A stretch of DNA of 9,921 bases from Desulfotignum sp. (GTDB lineage: Bacteria; Desulfobacterota; Desulfobacteria; Desulfobacterales; Desulfobacteraceae): positions 1 to 9,921 of the forward strand of contig JAIPDY010000114.1 in the NCBI GenBank assembly GCA_021737445.1, written 5' to 3'. Below the pieces are notes generated by a model, which did no database searches, was not told the origin of the DNA, and saw nothing but the letters and a program-made list of their open reading frames with translations. Every line of letters starts with the position of its first letter. Positions within the stretch are counted from its first letter, which is position 1. Position numbers and translations under genes: made by a program. Shown here in pieces: positions 1-8,093 of the stretch.

Positions 1-1
1 G

Positions 2-1204
2 CGGAACATCTGGCGTAACCCCCGGCGGACAGCCGTCATCCTGACGGCCATTATCATCGGGGTGTGGACCATGCTCATGGTGACAGCCCTGATGCGGGGG
101 GTCAGTAACGGCATGGTCAGAAATGCCGTCTCCACCCTGACCGGTGAAATCCAGATCCATGCAAAAGGATTTCGCAGTGACCCGGTCATTGAAAACAGCA
201 TCACCGATATGGCGCAGGTGAAAGATGTCGTTTCTACAGTCCTTCCTGAAGGATCAAGGTATGCCTTCAGGATACGGGTCAATGCCATTGTCAGCAATGC
301 CCGGCACTCCGGCGGGATCACCCTGGTGGGCATTGCTCCCGGTGCAGAATCCCGGGTTTCTTTTATCGGGCCGGATGCCATGGGCACAGGCCGGTACCTG
401 GGTGAAGATGATAAGAACGGTATTCTGATAGGCGCGGCAGCCGCAGAAAAATTTGACACCCGGGTGGGGAAAAAACTGGTGGTCATGTCCCGGGACACCG
501 CAGGAGAGATGGCTTCCAGGGCTTTCCGGATCACAGGTATCTTTCATGCGGAAATGGATGCCACGGAAAAGCAGTTTGCATTTGTTCACATAAAAACCGC
601 CCGGGACATGCTCAAACTGTCCGGCGGGATTTCCGAAGTGTGTATCCTGCTGCCGGATGGGGCAGACCTGGACCGCACCGCATCAGACCTCAGCGCATCA
701 TTGGGTGACGGGTATGCGGTCCACACCTGGAAAGAGATCCTGTCCGCCATCACCGCCTACCTGGGACTCTTTGACGGGTTCATGATGCTGTGGTATGTGG
801 TCACCTTCATTGCCATGGGATTCGGCATCGTGAACACCACGCTCATGTCCGTATTTGAACGGATGCGGGAATTCGGGGTGCTCAAGGCCCTGGGGATGAA
901 ACCCTGGTGGATTGTCCGGGGGGTGCTCACGGAATCGGTTTTTCTGCTGCTTTTGGGCACTGCTGCCGGGGACCTGCTGACCATGGTGACCGTCGCTGTT
1001 CTGGCCGCCACGGGCATTGATCTGTCTTCCCTGGCTGCCGGGGTGGAATTTGCGGGCATGTCGCGCGTCATCTATCCGTCTTTGACCCTGTATGATGTGG
1101 GGGTGGCAAATCTGGTGGTGTGCCTGCTCGGGGTGGCGGTGAGTACCTATCCCGCGGTCAAGGCCGCCAGGTTCACACCGGTGGAAGCCATGGCCCACAC
1201 ATGA
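2..1204 (+). CDS. ABC transporter permease, FtsX/MacB/LolC type (5' end outside window)
   Basis: Inner-membrane permease of a MacB/LolCDE-type ABC system, which uses ATP to drive periplasmic conformational change rather than classical transmembrane import. The reading frame is open to the left edge and begins RNIWRNPRRTAVILTAI, the typical cytoplasmic start and first membrane helix of these permeases, so the true start is only a few residues outside the window; the GTG at 62 lies inside this helix and is not a credible start. A periplasmic MacB-PCD-like domain follows (about 120-720). The C-terminal FtsX core has three membrane helices (about 770-850, 925-1015, 1090-1150), the coupling loop ERMREFGVLKALGMKPWW (about 858-910) and the usual end YPAVKAARFTPVEAM. 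The ATPase gene follows after 40 bp. Exact substrate cannot be told from sequence; lipoprotein, lipid or hydrophobic-compound handling are all possible. Confidence 0.9.
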   Translation, partial: RNIWRNPRRTAVILTAIIIGVWTMLMVTALMRGVSNGMVRNAVSTLTGEIQIHAKGFRSDPVIENSITDMAQVKDVVSTVLPEGSRYAFRIRVNAIVSNARHSGGITLVGIAPGAESRVSFIGPDAMGTGRYLGEDDKNGILIGAAAAEKFDTRVGKKLVVMSRDTAGEMASRAFRITGIFHAEMDATEKQFAFVHIKTARDMLKLSGGISEVCILLPDGADLDRTASDLSASLGDGYAVHTWKEILSAITAYLGLFDGFMMLWYVVTFIAMGFGIVNTTLMSVFERMREFGVLKALGMKPWWIVRGVLTESVFLLLLGTAAGDLLTMVTVAVLAATGIDLSSLAAGVEFAGMSRVIYPSLTLYDVGVANLVVCLLGVAVSTYPAVKAARFTPVEAMAHT

Positions 1205-1244
1205 ACACGGCTGCAGAACAGGATATTTTTGAGGAGGTTGCCTG

Positions 1245-1934
1245 ATGAACATAGTGGAAGTGCGCCATATCAGCAAGACGTTTGAGCAGGGAGATATTGC
1301 GGTGCAGGCATTGAAGGATGTGAGCCTTTGTATTGAAAAGGGCGGGTTTGCCGCCCTGGCCGGGCCGTCCGGATCCGGAAAGACCACGCTGCTCAATATT
1401 ATCGGCGGTCTGGACACCCCTGATGCCGGCAGCATTGTAATGGACGGCAATGCCTTTGCCGACATGAGCCGGACCCATCTTGCGGATCTGCGGCTCCACA
1501 GGGTGGGATTTGTTTTCCAGGCCTATAACCTCATTCCTGTGCTGTCTGCGCTGGAAAACGTGGAATATGTCATGCTGCTGCAGGGGGTGCCGGAAAAGGA
1601 GCGGCATGACCGGGCCAGGCGCATTCTGGATGATGTGGGCCTTGAAAACAGATACCACCGCCGTCCCCATGAACTTTCCGGCGGACAGCAGCAGCGTGTG
1701 GCCGTGGCCCGGGCCATCGTGTCCGGCCCGTCCATTGTGCTGGCTGACGAACCCACGGCCAATCTTGATTCTGAAACCGGAAAAGGCCTGCTGGAAATCA
1801 TGCAGGAGATGAACCGTCAGAAAAACGTGACCTTTGTGTTTTCCACCCATGACCGCATGGTCATGGACTACGCCCGCAGGCTGATCCGCATACGGGACGG
1901 GCAGGTGGATGATGATGTTACCAAAAACGGCTGA
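1245..1934 (+). CDS. ABC transporter ATP-binding protein, LolD/MacB type
   Basis: Cytoplasmic ATPase partner of the upstream permease; 229 residues, the normal length for LolD/FtsE-like subunits. All nucleotide-binding motifs are intact: Walker A GPSGSGKTT (40-48), Q-loop Gln92, signature LSGGQQQR (144-151), Walker B IVLADE (164-169), D-loop NLDS (173-176) and H-loop His202 (FSTHD). The start is set by a strong Shine-Dalgarno GAGGAGG at 1231-1237, seven bases before the ATG. The stop is followed 23 bp later by the outer-membrane protein ORF, so the three genes are probably one transcript. The family assignment is firm; the transported substrate is not known. A LolD symbol is not given because neither LolA/LolB nor a paired second permease is visible. 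Confidence 0.93.
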   Translation: MNIVEVRHISKTFEQGDIAVQALKDVSLCIEKGGFAALAGPSGSGKTTLLNIIGGLDTPDAGSIVMDGNAFADMSRTHLADLRLHRVGFVFQAYNLIPVLSALENVEYVMLLQGVPEKERHDRARRILDDVGLENRYHRRPHELSGGQQQRVAVARAIVSGPSIVLADEPTANLDSETGKGLLEIMQEMNRQKNVTFVFSTHDRMVMDYARRLIRIRDGQVDDDVTKNG

Positions 1935-1957
1935 ACAATGTTCCTGCTGACCGTTCC

Positions 1958-3286
1958 ATGGAAACCGTTACTGTGAAAAAATTGTACCAATATTTCACCA
2001 GGTTTCTTCCGGGTGTGTGCCTGGCATTTTTCTGCAGTGTCTTTTTTGTTTTGCTTCCCTGCAGTGCACAGGTGGACGTACAATGGGGCGGGCACCTGAA
2101 AACCCGGGGTAGTGTGTCATGGCAGGATGATGCATCCTTGTACCGGCTGGCGGGTACTGGAGAATATTTTGATGCATCAGGAGAACTGCGCCTGAAAAAC
2201 ACCTTGTTTTTCCAGGATCAGCTGTCTTTGGAAACCCATTATGAAGCGTTGGTTTCCGGCGGGGATACCCGCAGGAAAACAGCTGAAATCCAGAACCGCC
2301 TGCCCGGGTTTGCAGGGATAATCTCCGGTATGAACGGGTTGTCCGATGACCGCAGGTTCCTGGATCTTACCAGCGTGATCGACAGGAACGAAGGCTGGTT
2401 GTCTTATCACCGTCTGGACCGGCTCAGTCTGAAATACCTGCCGGAATGGGGAGCCATATCCGTGGGACGACAGGCCCTGACCTGGGGAAACGGGATGCTC
2501 TTCAACCCCATGGACCTGTTCAATCCCTTTGCGCCCACCGATATTCAGCGGGACTACAAGGTGGGTGATGACATGGCAGTGGTCCAGATCTATCTTGACA
2601 ACATCGGTGACCTGCAGTTTCTGTATGTGCCCAGGCGGGACCCGGCCACGGCTGATCCGGCATGGGATCAGGCTTCTGCGGCGGGAAAGCTGCATCTCAT
2701 GAAGCGCAGCTTTGAACTGGACATCATGGCGGCAAAGCATTATGCAGACTACACCGTCGGCCTGGGCGCATCCCGGTATCTCACCTCTGCTGCCTGGCGC
2801 ATGGATGCAGTGTACACCTTTCTGGGTACACACCCGGAAAAGAACGGCTTTTTGACCTGTACACTGAATATGGACTATTCCTGGGTATGGAAAGAAAAAA
2901 ATATGTACGGCCTGGTGGGGCTGTATTACAACAGCCTGGGGGAGTATGACAGCGCATCTGCACTGGAAAATCCCGCCATTGCCGAGCGGCTTGGCCGCGG
3001 TGAACTGTTTACCCTGGGCCGGTATTATCTGGCAGGGGAAATCCAGGCAGAACTCCACCCCTTGTTCAATATCTTCTTGACGGGCATCACAAACCTGGCA
3101 GACCGGTCTGTCATTGTTCAGCCCCGGGCTGCATGGAACTTTGCCCAGAATTTGGAGGTCATTTTTGGTGCACAATTGTATACCGGTGAAACCGGATCGG
3201 AATTCGGCGGTTTTACCATCCCGGGAACCGGTTTTGTCCACAAATCACCGGACAGCGTGTTTGCGTGGGTGACCTGGTATTTTTAA
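1958..3286 (+). CDS. Outer-membrane beta-barrel protein, DUF1302-like (function unknown)
   Basis: 442 residues with an N-terminal signal peptide: basic start (KK at 7-8), hydrophobic stretch about 16-34, and a likely signal peptidase I cleavage after CSA (35-37). There is no lipobox. The mature part alternates polar and aromatic residues as in beta-barrels and ends VTWYF, the C-terminal aromatic signature used for insertion by the Bam machinery. The central block GRQALTWGNGMLFNPMDLFN resembles the conserved core of DUF1302/Wzi-like barrels, though I cannot assign the family with certainty. It follows the ATPase gene by 23 bp, which suggests it is the outer-membrane component or client of the ABC system. 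The start is uncertain: neither ATG 1958 nor the in-frame GTG 1973 (giving MKKLYQYFTRFLP..., a more classical signal peptide) has a strong Shine-Dalgarno. Its stop overlaps that of the convergent kinase gene. Confidence 0.82.
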   Translation: METVTVKKLYQYFTRFLPGVCLAFFCSVFFVLLPCSAQVDVQWGGHLKTRGSVSWQDDASLYRLAGTGEYFDASGELRLKNTLFFQDQLSLETHYEALVSGGDTRRKTAEIQNRLPGFAGIISGMNGLSDDRRFLDLTSVIDRNEGWLSYHRLDRLSLKYLPEWGAISVGRQALTWGNGMLFNPMDLFNPFAPTDIQRDYKVGDDMAVVQIYLDNIGDLQFLYVPRRDPATADPAWDQASAAGKLHLMKRSFELDIMAAKHYADYTVGLGASRYLTSAAWRMDAVYTFLGTHPEKNGFLTCTLNMDYSWVWKEKNMYGLVGLYYNSLGEYDSASALENPAIAERLGRGELFTLGRYYLAGEIQAELHPLFNIFLTGITNLADRSVIVQPRAAWNFAQNLEVIFGAQLYTGETGSEFGGFTIPGTGFVHKSPDSVFAWVTWYF

Positions 3287-4746
3287 TAATCCCTCACCGG
3301 CAGGGTGATGACGAACGCTGCCCCATGGCCATCTTTGCTGGATAGGTCCAGCCATCCGCCGTGTTCGGCAATGATATTGTAGGCAATGCTCAGCCCCAGG
3401 CCGGTGCCGTGCTCCTTGGTGGTGAAAAACGGGTTGAATATCTCAGACTGAATCTCTTTGGGGATGCCGGGGCCGTCATCCATGATCCGGATGATGGCCA
3501 CCTTTCCCAGGGGTTGCATAAAACGTTCCTCTTCGCTGATGACTATCTGACCGTCCTGTCTGATGGCCTCGCATGCGTTGATGATGATGTTGACAATCAC
3601 CTCCTTGAGCTGCTCCGGATCGATGAGGGCTTGAGACAGCGGGGTGTTGCGGGACAGTTTTATGGAGACCCGGTAGGATTTGAGCCGCTGTTCCAGCAGG
3701 TTCAAAGCACTGTCCACAATCAGGGACGGGCTCATATGCCTGGTTTTCAACCGGGGAGGCCTGGAAAATTCCAGAAAATTGTCCACGATTTTGTTGATCT
3801 GCTGGATTTCGCTTGAAATGACGTTGAAGTCCTCCTGCTGGGCATCGGTGAATCTGCATGACCGGTTCAGGGAAAACAGCCGCATCTTGACGGATGTCAG
3901 CGGGTTCCGGATGCTGTGGGCTGTGCCGGCGGCCAGTTTTCCCAGCAGGGCCATTTTTTCCGACTGCAGCAGGGTTTCCTGGCTTTTTTTCAAATCCTGG
4001 TGCACCTGTTCCGTGTTTTTGATCAGCCCGTGAACGCTCAGTTCCAGGGCTGCGACCTCATTGGCGGGTTTCGGAGAATCCCCCTGGATATAGGCTTTTT
4101 GTGCAATTTTCCGGATGGGGCCCAGAATATGCCGGGCAAAGATATAATTGATCAGAAGCGAGAGAATGATCACAATGATGATGGCCAAAAGCGCCATATA
4201 CCGCAGCCGGTTGGATTCTTCCCGGCTGGTTTCGATGGCCTGGGAAATTCTGGTTTTGTGAAAGGTTTTGAACTGTTCGCACAGGGCCAGGATCCGGGCA
4301 AAGTGTTCCCGGGTCGTTTCATGAATGGCATACCCTTTGTCAAATTCTTCGGACAGGTACAGGTCAATGACCATATCCTTGGTGGTGATGTAGTCTGCAT
4401 ATTGGGATTCAATCTGGGCTATGGCATCTATTTCCCAGTCATCTTCCACCAGGGATTTGACCCTGGCCATATGTTCAATGAACACATCCCGGGTCTGGTG
4501 CAGCCGGTCGATCCAGGCCGGATTCCTGTCCAGCAGATAGTAGGAAACAAATCCCTTGTGTTTGACAAGTGCGGTGGCAAGGCTTTCGGCAGACTGGTAC
4601 ACAATGATGTTCTTGTCGATAATGGTCTGGAATATTTTTTCGGTCTTGTAGGTGTACCAGATCATCAAAAGCCCGCCGATCACGGTGATGCTCACCAGGA
4701 TGGCATTGACAAGGTAAATTCTGTTTTTAAGGCTCAACTGCAGCAT
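3283..4746 (-). CDS. Membrane-bound sensor histidine kinase (NtrB/AtoS-like)
   Basis: Two-component sensor of 487 residues from the chosen start. Helix TM1 is about 10-31, followed by a ~150-residue helical periplasmic domain (four-helix-bundle style, 32-183), TM2 (184-204), a HAMP-like linker (205-255), then HisKA and HATPase_c. The phospho-acceptor is His277 in GTAHSIRNPLTSV; N-box NIIINACEA (386-394), G1 DDGPGIP (423-429), F-box FNPFFTTK (437-444) and G2 GTGLGL (447-452) are complete, so it should be active. The residue after His277 is Ser rather than the common Glu. I start at 4746 because AAAGGAA lies 5 bases upstream and MLQLSLKNRIYLVN is a normal pre-TM start; an upstream in-frame ATG at 4818 adds 24 residues but has no Shine-Dalgarno. 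It is the last gene of the minus-strand set; its likely partner is the sigma-54 activator at the right edge. Confidence 0.9.
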   Translation of the reverse strand: MLQLSLKNRIYLVNAILVSITVIGGLLMIWYTYKTEKIFQTIIDKNIIVYQSAESLATALVKHKGFVSYYLLDRNPAWIDRLHQTRDVFIEHMARVKSLVEDDWEIDAIAQIESQYADYITTKDMVIDLYLSEEFDKGYAIHETTREHFARILALCEQFKTFHKTRISQAIETSREESNRLRYMALLAIIIVIILSLLINYIFARHILGPIRKIAQKAYIQGDSPKPANEVAALELSVHGLIKNTEQVHQDLKKSQETLLQSEKMALLGKLAAGTAHSIRNPLTSVKMRLFSLNRSCRFTDAQQEDFNVISSEIQQINKIVDNFLEFSRPPRLKTRHMSPSLIVDSALNLLEQRLKSYRVSIKLSRNTPLSQALIDPEQLKEVIVNIIINACEAIRQDGQIVISEEERFMQPLGKVAIIRIMDDGPGIPKEIQSEIFNPFFTTKEHGTGLGLSIAYNIIAEHGGWLDLSSKDGHGAAFVITLPVRDY

Positions 4747-4750
4747 GGGA

Positions 4751-4757
4751 TTCCTTT
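4751..4757 (-). promoter_or_regulatory. Ribosome binding site that decides the kinase start
   Basis: AAAGGAA on the minus strand, followed by TCCC and the ATG at 4746. The alternative ATG at 4818 is preceded by CCCGCTTTTA with no purine-rich stretch, so the shorter reading is preferred. Confidence 0.6.
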
Positions 4758-4863
4758 CAAACCCATCTTTGTCAAGACAGGTACGGTGCGGTTCCGGCAA
4801 TAAATACTGTTTTGTCATTAAAAGCGGGTGTTATTTTTGTTGATCATATTACCACAGCAGGAT

Positions 4864-7548
4864 TTATTCAATATCCAGATTTTCATTTTCAATGATCAGT
4901 TCATATTCTCCGCCTCCGGGCACCCGGGTGATGGCAAATCCCAGTTTTCTCCCCAGTTTGAGCATCTGGGTGTTTTCCGCCAGTACACAGCCGATGACCC
5001 GCCGGATGCCCATCTGCCGGGCCGCTTTCAGGCACCGGGTCAGCAGGGAGGATCCGATGCCTTTGCCCTGCCATTCGTCACTGATGGCCAGGGCAAATTC
5101 CGCCTGGGTTTTGTCCGGAAACACAATGATCCGGCAGACACCTGTCATTTTCTGGTTTTGTTTTTTTCCCATCAGGGCCACCAGGGCGATCTCCCGGTCG
5201 TAATCGATCTGGGTCAGCCTGATGAGCTTATCTCTGGACAGCTGCTTCACTGGAGAGAAAAAGCGCATGTATATGCTTCTGGATGACAGGGAATGAAAAT
5301 GATCGATCAAAAGATCTGCATCGCTGGGCCGGATCGGCCGGATAAAAAAGGGCTGGCCGTCCACTGTTTCCCCTTTAGACTCATACTGCCAGGGATAGGA
5401 GCTGATGATCAGGTGCATGGGGGAGGGCACCTTTGCCGGTGCGATAAACACCCGGGCATCCACGGCGGTCAGAACCCCGTCTCTTACCATGAGTGGATTG
5501 ATGTCCAATGTCTCTATTTCAGGAAAATCGGTCATCAGCCGCCCAATCCGTATCAGCAGCTCCTCAAGCAGTGTCATATCCATGGGCCGGATGTTTCTGA
5601 AACCGTTGAGCACGGCTGCAATTTTTGTTTTTCCGATCAAATGGCCGGCAAGCATGCGGTTCAAGGGCGGCAGCCCCATGGATATGTCTTTGAACACCTC
5701 GGTTAGCACCCCTCCCATGCCGAAAAGAATCACCGGGCCGAAATGCGGGTCTTTTCTGGCACCGATGATCAGTTCGACATCAGCCCGGTCCTGCATCGCC
5801 TGGACAGTGACACCGGTGATGTGTGCGGAGGGAAAATGTTCTCTGGCACCGGCCATGATTTTTCTGAAGGCGGTCTTTACATCCCGGGCTGTCCTGAGGT
5901 CAAGGGCAACCCCGTTGCAGTCAGATTTATGGGGGATGTCTTTGGAACAGATTTTCAAAACCACGGGAAATCCCGTCTGTTCCGCCATTTCCAGGGCCGT
6001 CTCTTCATTGCCGGCAATTTTTGTCTCATTGACGGGAATGCCGTAGGCATCCAGCAGGGTCTTGGCCGTGTTTTCCAGAAGGCAGTCCTTTTTTTGTGCC
6101 ATTGCCGTTTTAATGATGTTTTCAGCGGTTTCCCGGTGGATGAGTAATTTGGTATCCGTGCGGATGGGGATCTGCGTCAGCCGCTCGATGTTTTTGCCGT
6201 ATTCATACAGGTTCTTGAATGCCCGGACCGCCCGTTCAGCTGAATCATAGGTGACAATCCCGGCCTGGTTGAACACCTGTCTTGCCTCTGCCACATTGTC
6301 ACCGCCGATCCATGCGGTGAATACGGGGCAGGAAACGGTCTGCAGATGGGGTATCAAAAGCGCGGCCAGTTCCCGGGTATCCATGGTCCCGGCAGGCGAG
6401 CAGATCAGCAGCAGGGCATCGGTTTCCGGGTCTGCAGCACAGAGTTTGACTGTTTCGACATAATCCGATACCGGGGTGTCTCCAAGGATGTCAATGGGGT
6501 TGCTGCGGCTCCAGTTTTCAGGCAGCAGTCCATCGAGGCGGTCAAGGGTTTCCGGAGACAATCCGGCAGGCTCCATGCCGCAGGATGCCAGGGCATCGGC
6601 AGCCATGACCCCGGGGCCCCCGGCATTGGTGATGATGGCCAGGCCGCTTCCTTTGGGCCGCTGTTGTTTTGCCAGAAATTCGATGCAGTCGAACAACTCC
6701 TCAAATTCAGTGACCCGGAGAATGCCCGCCCGCTCAAACGCGGCATCATACAGGACATCCTCTTCAGCCATGGCGCCGGTGTGGGAAGCGGCTGCTCTGG
6801 CCCCGGCCCCGGACCGTCCGGATTTGAGGACAATGATGGGCTTGACGCGGGACACTGCCCGGGCCGCACTCATGAAATTGCGGATATTGGTGATATTTTC
6901 CATATACATCACAATACTTGTTACAGATCTCTGGGAGCCCAGGTAGTCGATCATGTCTGCAAAATCCACATCCGCCATGGAACCTAAGTTTATAAAATGG
7001 CTGAACCCCACCTTTTTCCGAAGAGCCAGGTCCAGCACCGAGGTGCACACGGCCCCGCTCTGGGATAAAAATGCAATGTTACCGGGCAGGGGAGTCAGGT
7101 GGGCAAAGCTGGCATTCAGGGAGATGGTGGTGTTGATGATGCCCAGGCAGTTGGGCCCGATGATTCTGAGGCCGTATTTTTTGGCGGCTGCCAGAATCTG
7201 TTCTTCCAGAACCTGACCTTTGTTGCCGGTTTCCCGCCCGCCGGATGATACAATGACGGCGCCGGCAACCCCTTTCTCCCCGCATTCATCCACCAGCTCA
7301 GGTACCATCTCAATGGGGGTGGCGATCACTGCCATGTCCACCGCTCCCGCAATTTCCTGGACCCGGGCAAAACATGGCAGGTCAAACAGTTCTTTTTGCC
7401 AGGGATTTACCGGAAAAATTTCGCATCTACCACTGCCGGCCAACAGATTTTTCATGATGGCACAGCCCACAGAACCCTGTTTTTCGCTTGCCCCGATAAT
7501 TGCCACGCTTTTCGGGTTCCACAGCCGGTCCAGATTATGCGTACTCAT
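4864..7548 (-). CDS. Acyl-CoA synthetase (ADP-forming) / GNAT acetyltransferase fusion, Pat-like
   Basis: 894-residue cytoplasmic fusion with the same architecture and near-identical length to enterobacterial Pat, the protein lysine acetyltransferase that acetylates acetyl-CoA synthetase. Order: CoA-binding Rossmann domain (about 8-105, VAIIGAS 15-21), succinyl-CoA-ligase-like domains (about 150-450) with phosphohistidine motif ASHTGAM (His256), ATP-grasp domain (about 485-705) with PHKSD (His540) and the DINPLMV end, then GNAT domain (about 734-890) with acetyl-CoA loop EWQGKGIGSS (825-834) and Glu817 in AEFAL. Because the synthetase histidines are retained, it may still convert acetyl-CoA + ADP + Pi to acetate + ATP, in addition to or instead of acting as a regulatory domain; enterobacterial Pat is reported not to have synthetase activity. 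The start is supported by GGGAG at 7556-7560. A leader ORF overlaps this start by ATGA. Which proteins it acetylates is inference only. Confidence 0.93.
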   Translation of the reverse strand: MSTHNLDRLWNPKSVAIIGASEKQGSVGCAIMKNLLAGSGRCEIFPVNPWQKELFDLPCFARVQEIAGAVDMAVIATPIEMVPELVDECGEKGVAGAVIVSSGGRETGNKGQVLEEQILAAAKKYGLRIIGPNCLGIINTTISLNASFAHLTPLPGNIAFLSQSGAVCTSVLDLALRKKVGFSHFINLGSMADVDFADMIDYLGSQRSVTSIVMYMENITNIRNFMSAARAVSRVKPIIVLKSGRSGAGARAAASHTGAMAEEDVLYDAAFERAGILRVTEFEELFDCIEFLAKQQRPKGSGLAIITNAGGPGVMAADALASCGMEPAGLSPETLDRLDGLLPENWSRSNPIDILGDTPVSDYVETVKLCAADPETDALLLICSPAGTMDTRELAALLIPHLQTVSCPVFTAWIGGDNVAEARQVFNQAGIVTYDSAERAVRAFKNLYEYGKNIERLTQIPIRTDTKLLIHRETAENIIKTAMAQKKDCLLENTAKTLLDAYGIPVNETKIAGNEETALEMAEQTGFPVVLKICSKDIPHKSDCNGVALDLRTARDVKTAFRKIMAGAREHFPSAHITGVTVQAMQDRADVELIIGARKDPHFGPVILFGMGGVLTEVFKDISMGLPPLNRMLAGHLIGKTKIAAVLNGFRNIRPMDMTLLEELLIRIGRLMTDFPEIETLDINPLMVRDGVLTAVDARVFIAPAKVPSPMHLIISSYPWQYESKGETVDGQPFFIRPIRPSDADLLIDHFHSLSSRSIYMRFFSPVKQLSRDKLIRLTQIDYDREIALVALMGKKQNQKMTGVCRIIVFPDKTQAEFALAISDEWQGKGIGSSLLTRCLKAARQMGIRRVIGCVLAENTQMLKLGRKLGFAITRVPGGGEYELIIENENLDIE

Positions 7549-7586
7549 GGCAGTACTCCCGGCAATCTGTTTTTATTTTCTGACAT
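7545..7586 (-). CDS. Putative 13-residue leader peptide overlapping the synthetase start
   Basis: A short ORF reads MSENKNRLPGVLP and stops at TGA 7545-7547, overlapping the ATG (7546-7548) of the synthetase/GNAT gene as ATGA. It has a consensus Shine-Dalgarno AAGGAGG (7594-7600) seven bases before its ATG, which is better than the one of the large gene. Its frame differs from the synthetase frame, so it is not an N-terminal extension. The arrangement is what translational coupling looks like: ribosomes load at the strong site, finish the leader and restart on the large gene, whose own site GGGAG lies inside the leader. No run of one amino acid codon is present, so classical amino-acid attenuation is unlikely. 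The peptide itself may have no function. Confidence 0.45.
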   Translation of the reverse strand: MSENKNRLPGVLP

Positions 7587-7593
7587 ATCCCGG

Positions 7594-7600
7594 CCTCCTT
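7594..7600 (-). promoter_or_regulatory. Consensus Shine-Dalgarno of the leader ORF
   Basis: AAGGAGG on the minus strand, seven bases upstream of the leader ATG at 7586. It is 45 bases upstream of the synthetase ATG, too far to serve that start directly, which is the reason for taking the leader ORF seriously. Confidence 0.55.
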
Positions 7601-7619
7601 TTTATACTTTGTTAGGTTT

Positions 7620-8093
7620 TCAGGAACGGATGCTCATCACCGGCACTGGTGAGTGGCGGAACAGTTTTTCCGCAACAGATCCGAAAAGAAATTCCTTGAA
7701 ATCGGTCCGGCCTTTGGGACCGAATACCAGAAAATCCGCGTTTTCTCTTTTGACGGCTTCCAGGATCTCCACATGTGGTACCCCATGGCTGATGCGGATT
7801 TTCACCGGCAGATCATCCAGCATGGGGATTGCTTTGATCAGGGTTTTTAATTTCAATTTCCGTCTGTCCATCTCTTCACTTAAAAATTTGGCCAGGTCAA
7901 ACCGGTTTGGATGTTCGGCATTTACCGCTTTTTCCATGGCATCGATCTGTTTCTGGTTGATGATATTGATCAATACCATCCGGGCATCGGTCAGGGCTGC
8001 CGTTTGCACGGCATATTCCAGTGTGTCCCTGGAATATGCGGAAAAATCGATGGCCACCACTATCTTTGAAATTTTTTTTGGTTGTTTTTCCAT
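7620..8093 (-). CDS. Universal stress protein, UspA family (second of tandem pair)
   Basis: 157-residue single-domain Usp, usual family length. Family marks: the first strand with acidic residue KIVVAIDFS (Asp16), and the nucleotide-binding glycine motif G-x2-G-x9-G-S (Gly125, Gly128, Gly138-Ser139) that characterises ATP-binding Usps, followed by AEKLFRHSPVPVMSIR. Such proteins are small cytoplasmic dimers that respond to starvation, redox or energy stress; the exact role here is not deducible. Its ATG shares one base with the TAA of the preceding Usp gene (TAATG), so the pair is translationally coupled; GGGAG lies nine bases upstream inside the other gene. Shared wording with its neighbour (LINIINQKQID versus VLNVINQRDIS; FGSxAEKxFRH) points to an old tandem duplication. 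Confidence 0.92.
   Translation of the reverse strand: MEKQPKKISKIVVAIDFSAYSRDTLEYAVQTAALTDARMVLINIINQKQIDAMEKAVNAEHPNRFDLAKFLSEEMDRRKLKLKTLIKAIPMLDDLPVKIRISHGVPHVEILEAVKRENADFLVFGPKGRTDFKEFLFGSVAEKLFRHSPVPVMSIRS

Noticed and set aside
1201..1245. 14-codon ORF joining the permease stop (ATGA) to the ATPase start (TGATG)
   Set aside because: No Shine-Dalgarno at a usable distance; the strong GAGGAGG inside it serves the ATPase. Overlapping ATGA by chance is common.
1938..1976. 12-codon ORF after the ATPase stop whose TGA overlaps the GTG at 1973
   Set aside because: No ribosome binding site; more useful as a reminder that the barrel-protein start is uncertain.
2177..3241. Long minus-strand open frame (354 codons) opposite the barrel-protein gene
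   Set aside because: Low-complexity-like composition rich in Gln, His, Cys and Pro, no recognisable motif, fully opposite a gene with a signal peptide and barrel ending; a shadow frame.
4770..4785. TTGACA before the kinase gene as a separate promoter
   Set aside because: No -10-like hexamer at 16-18 bases downstream.
3916..4803. Plus-strand open frame (295 codons) opposite the kinase
   Set aside because: The opposite strand encodes all kinase motifs; this frame is rich in Gly, Phe, Asp and Gln without domains.
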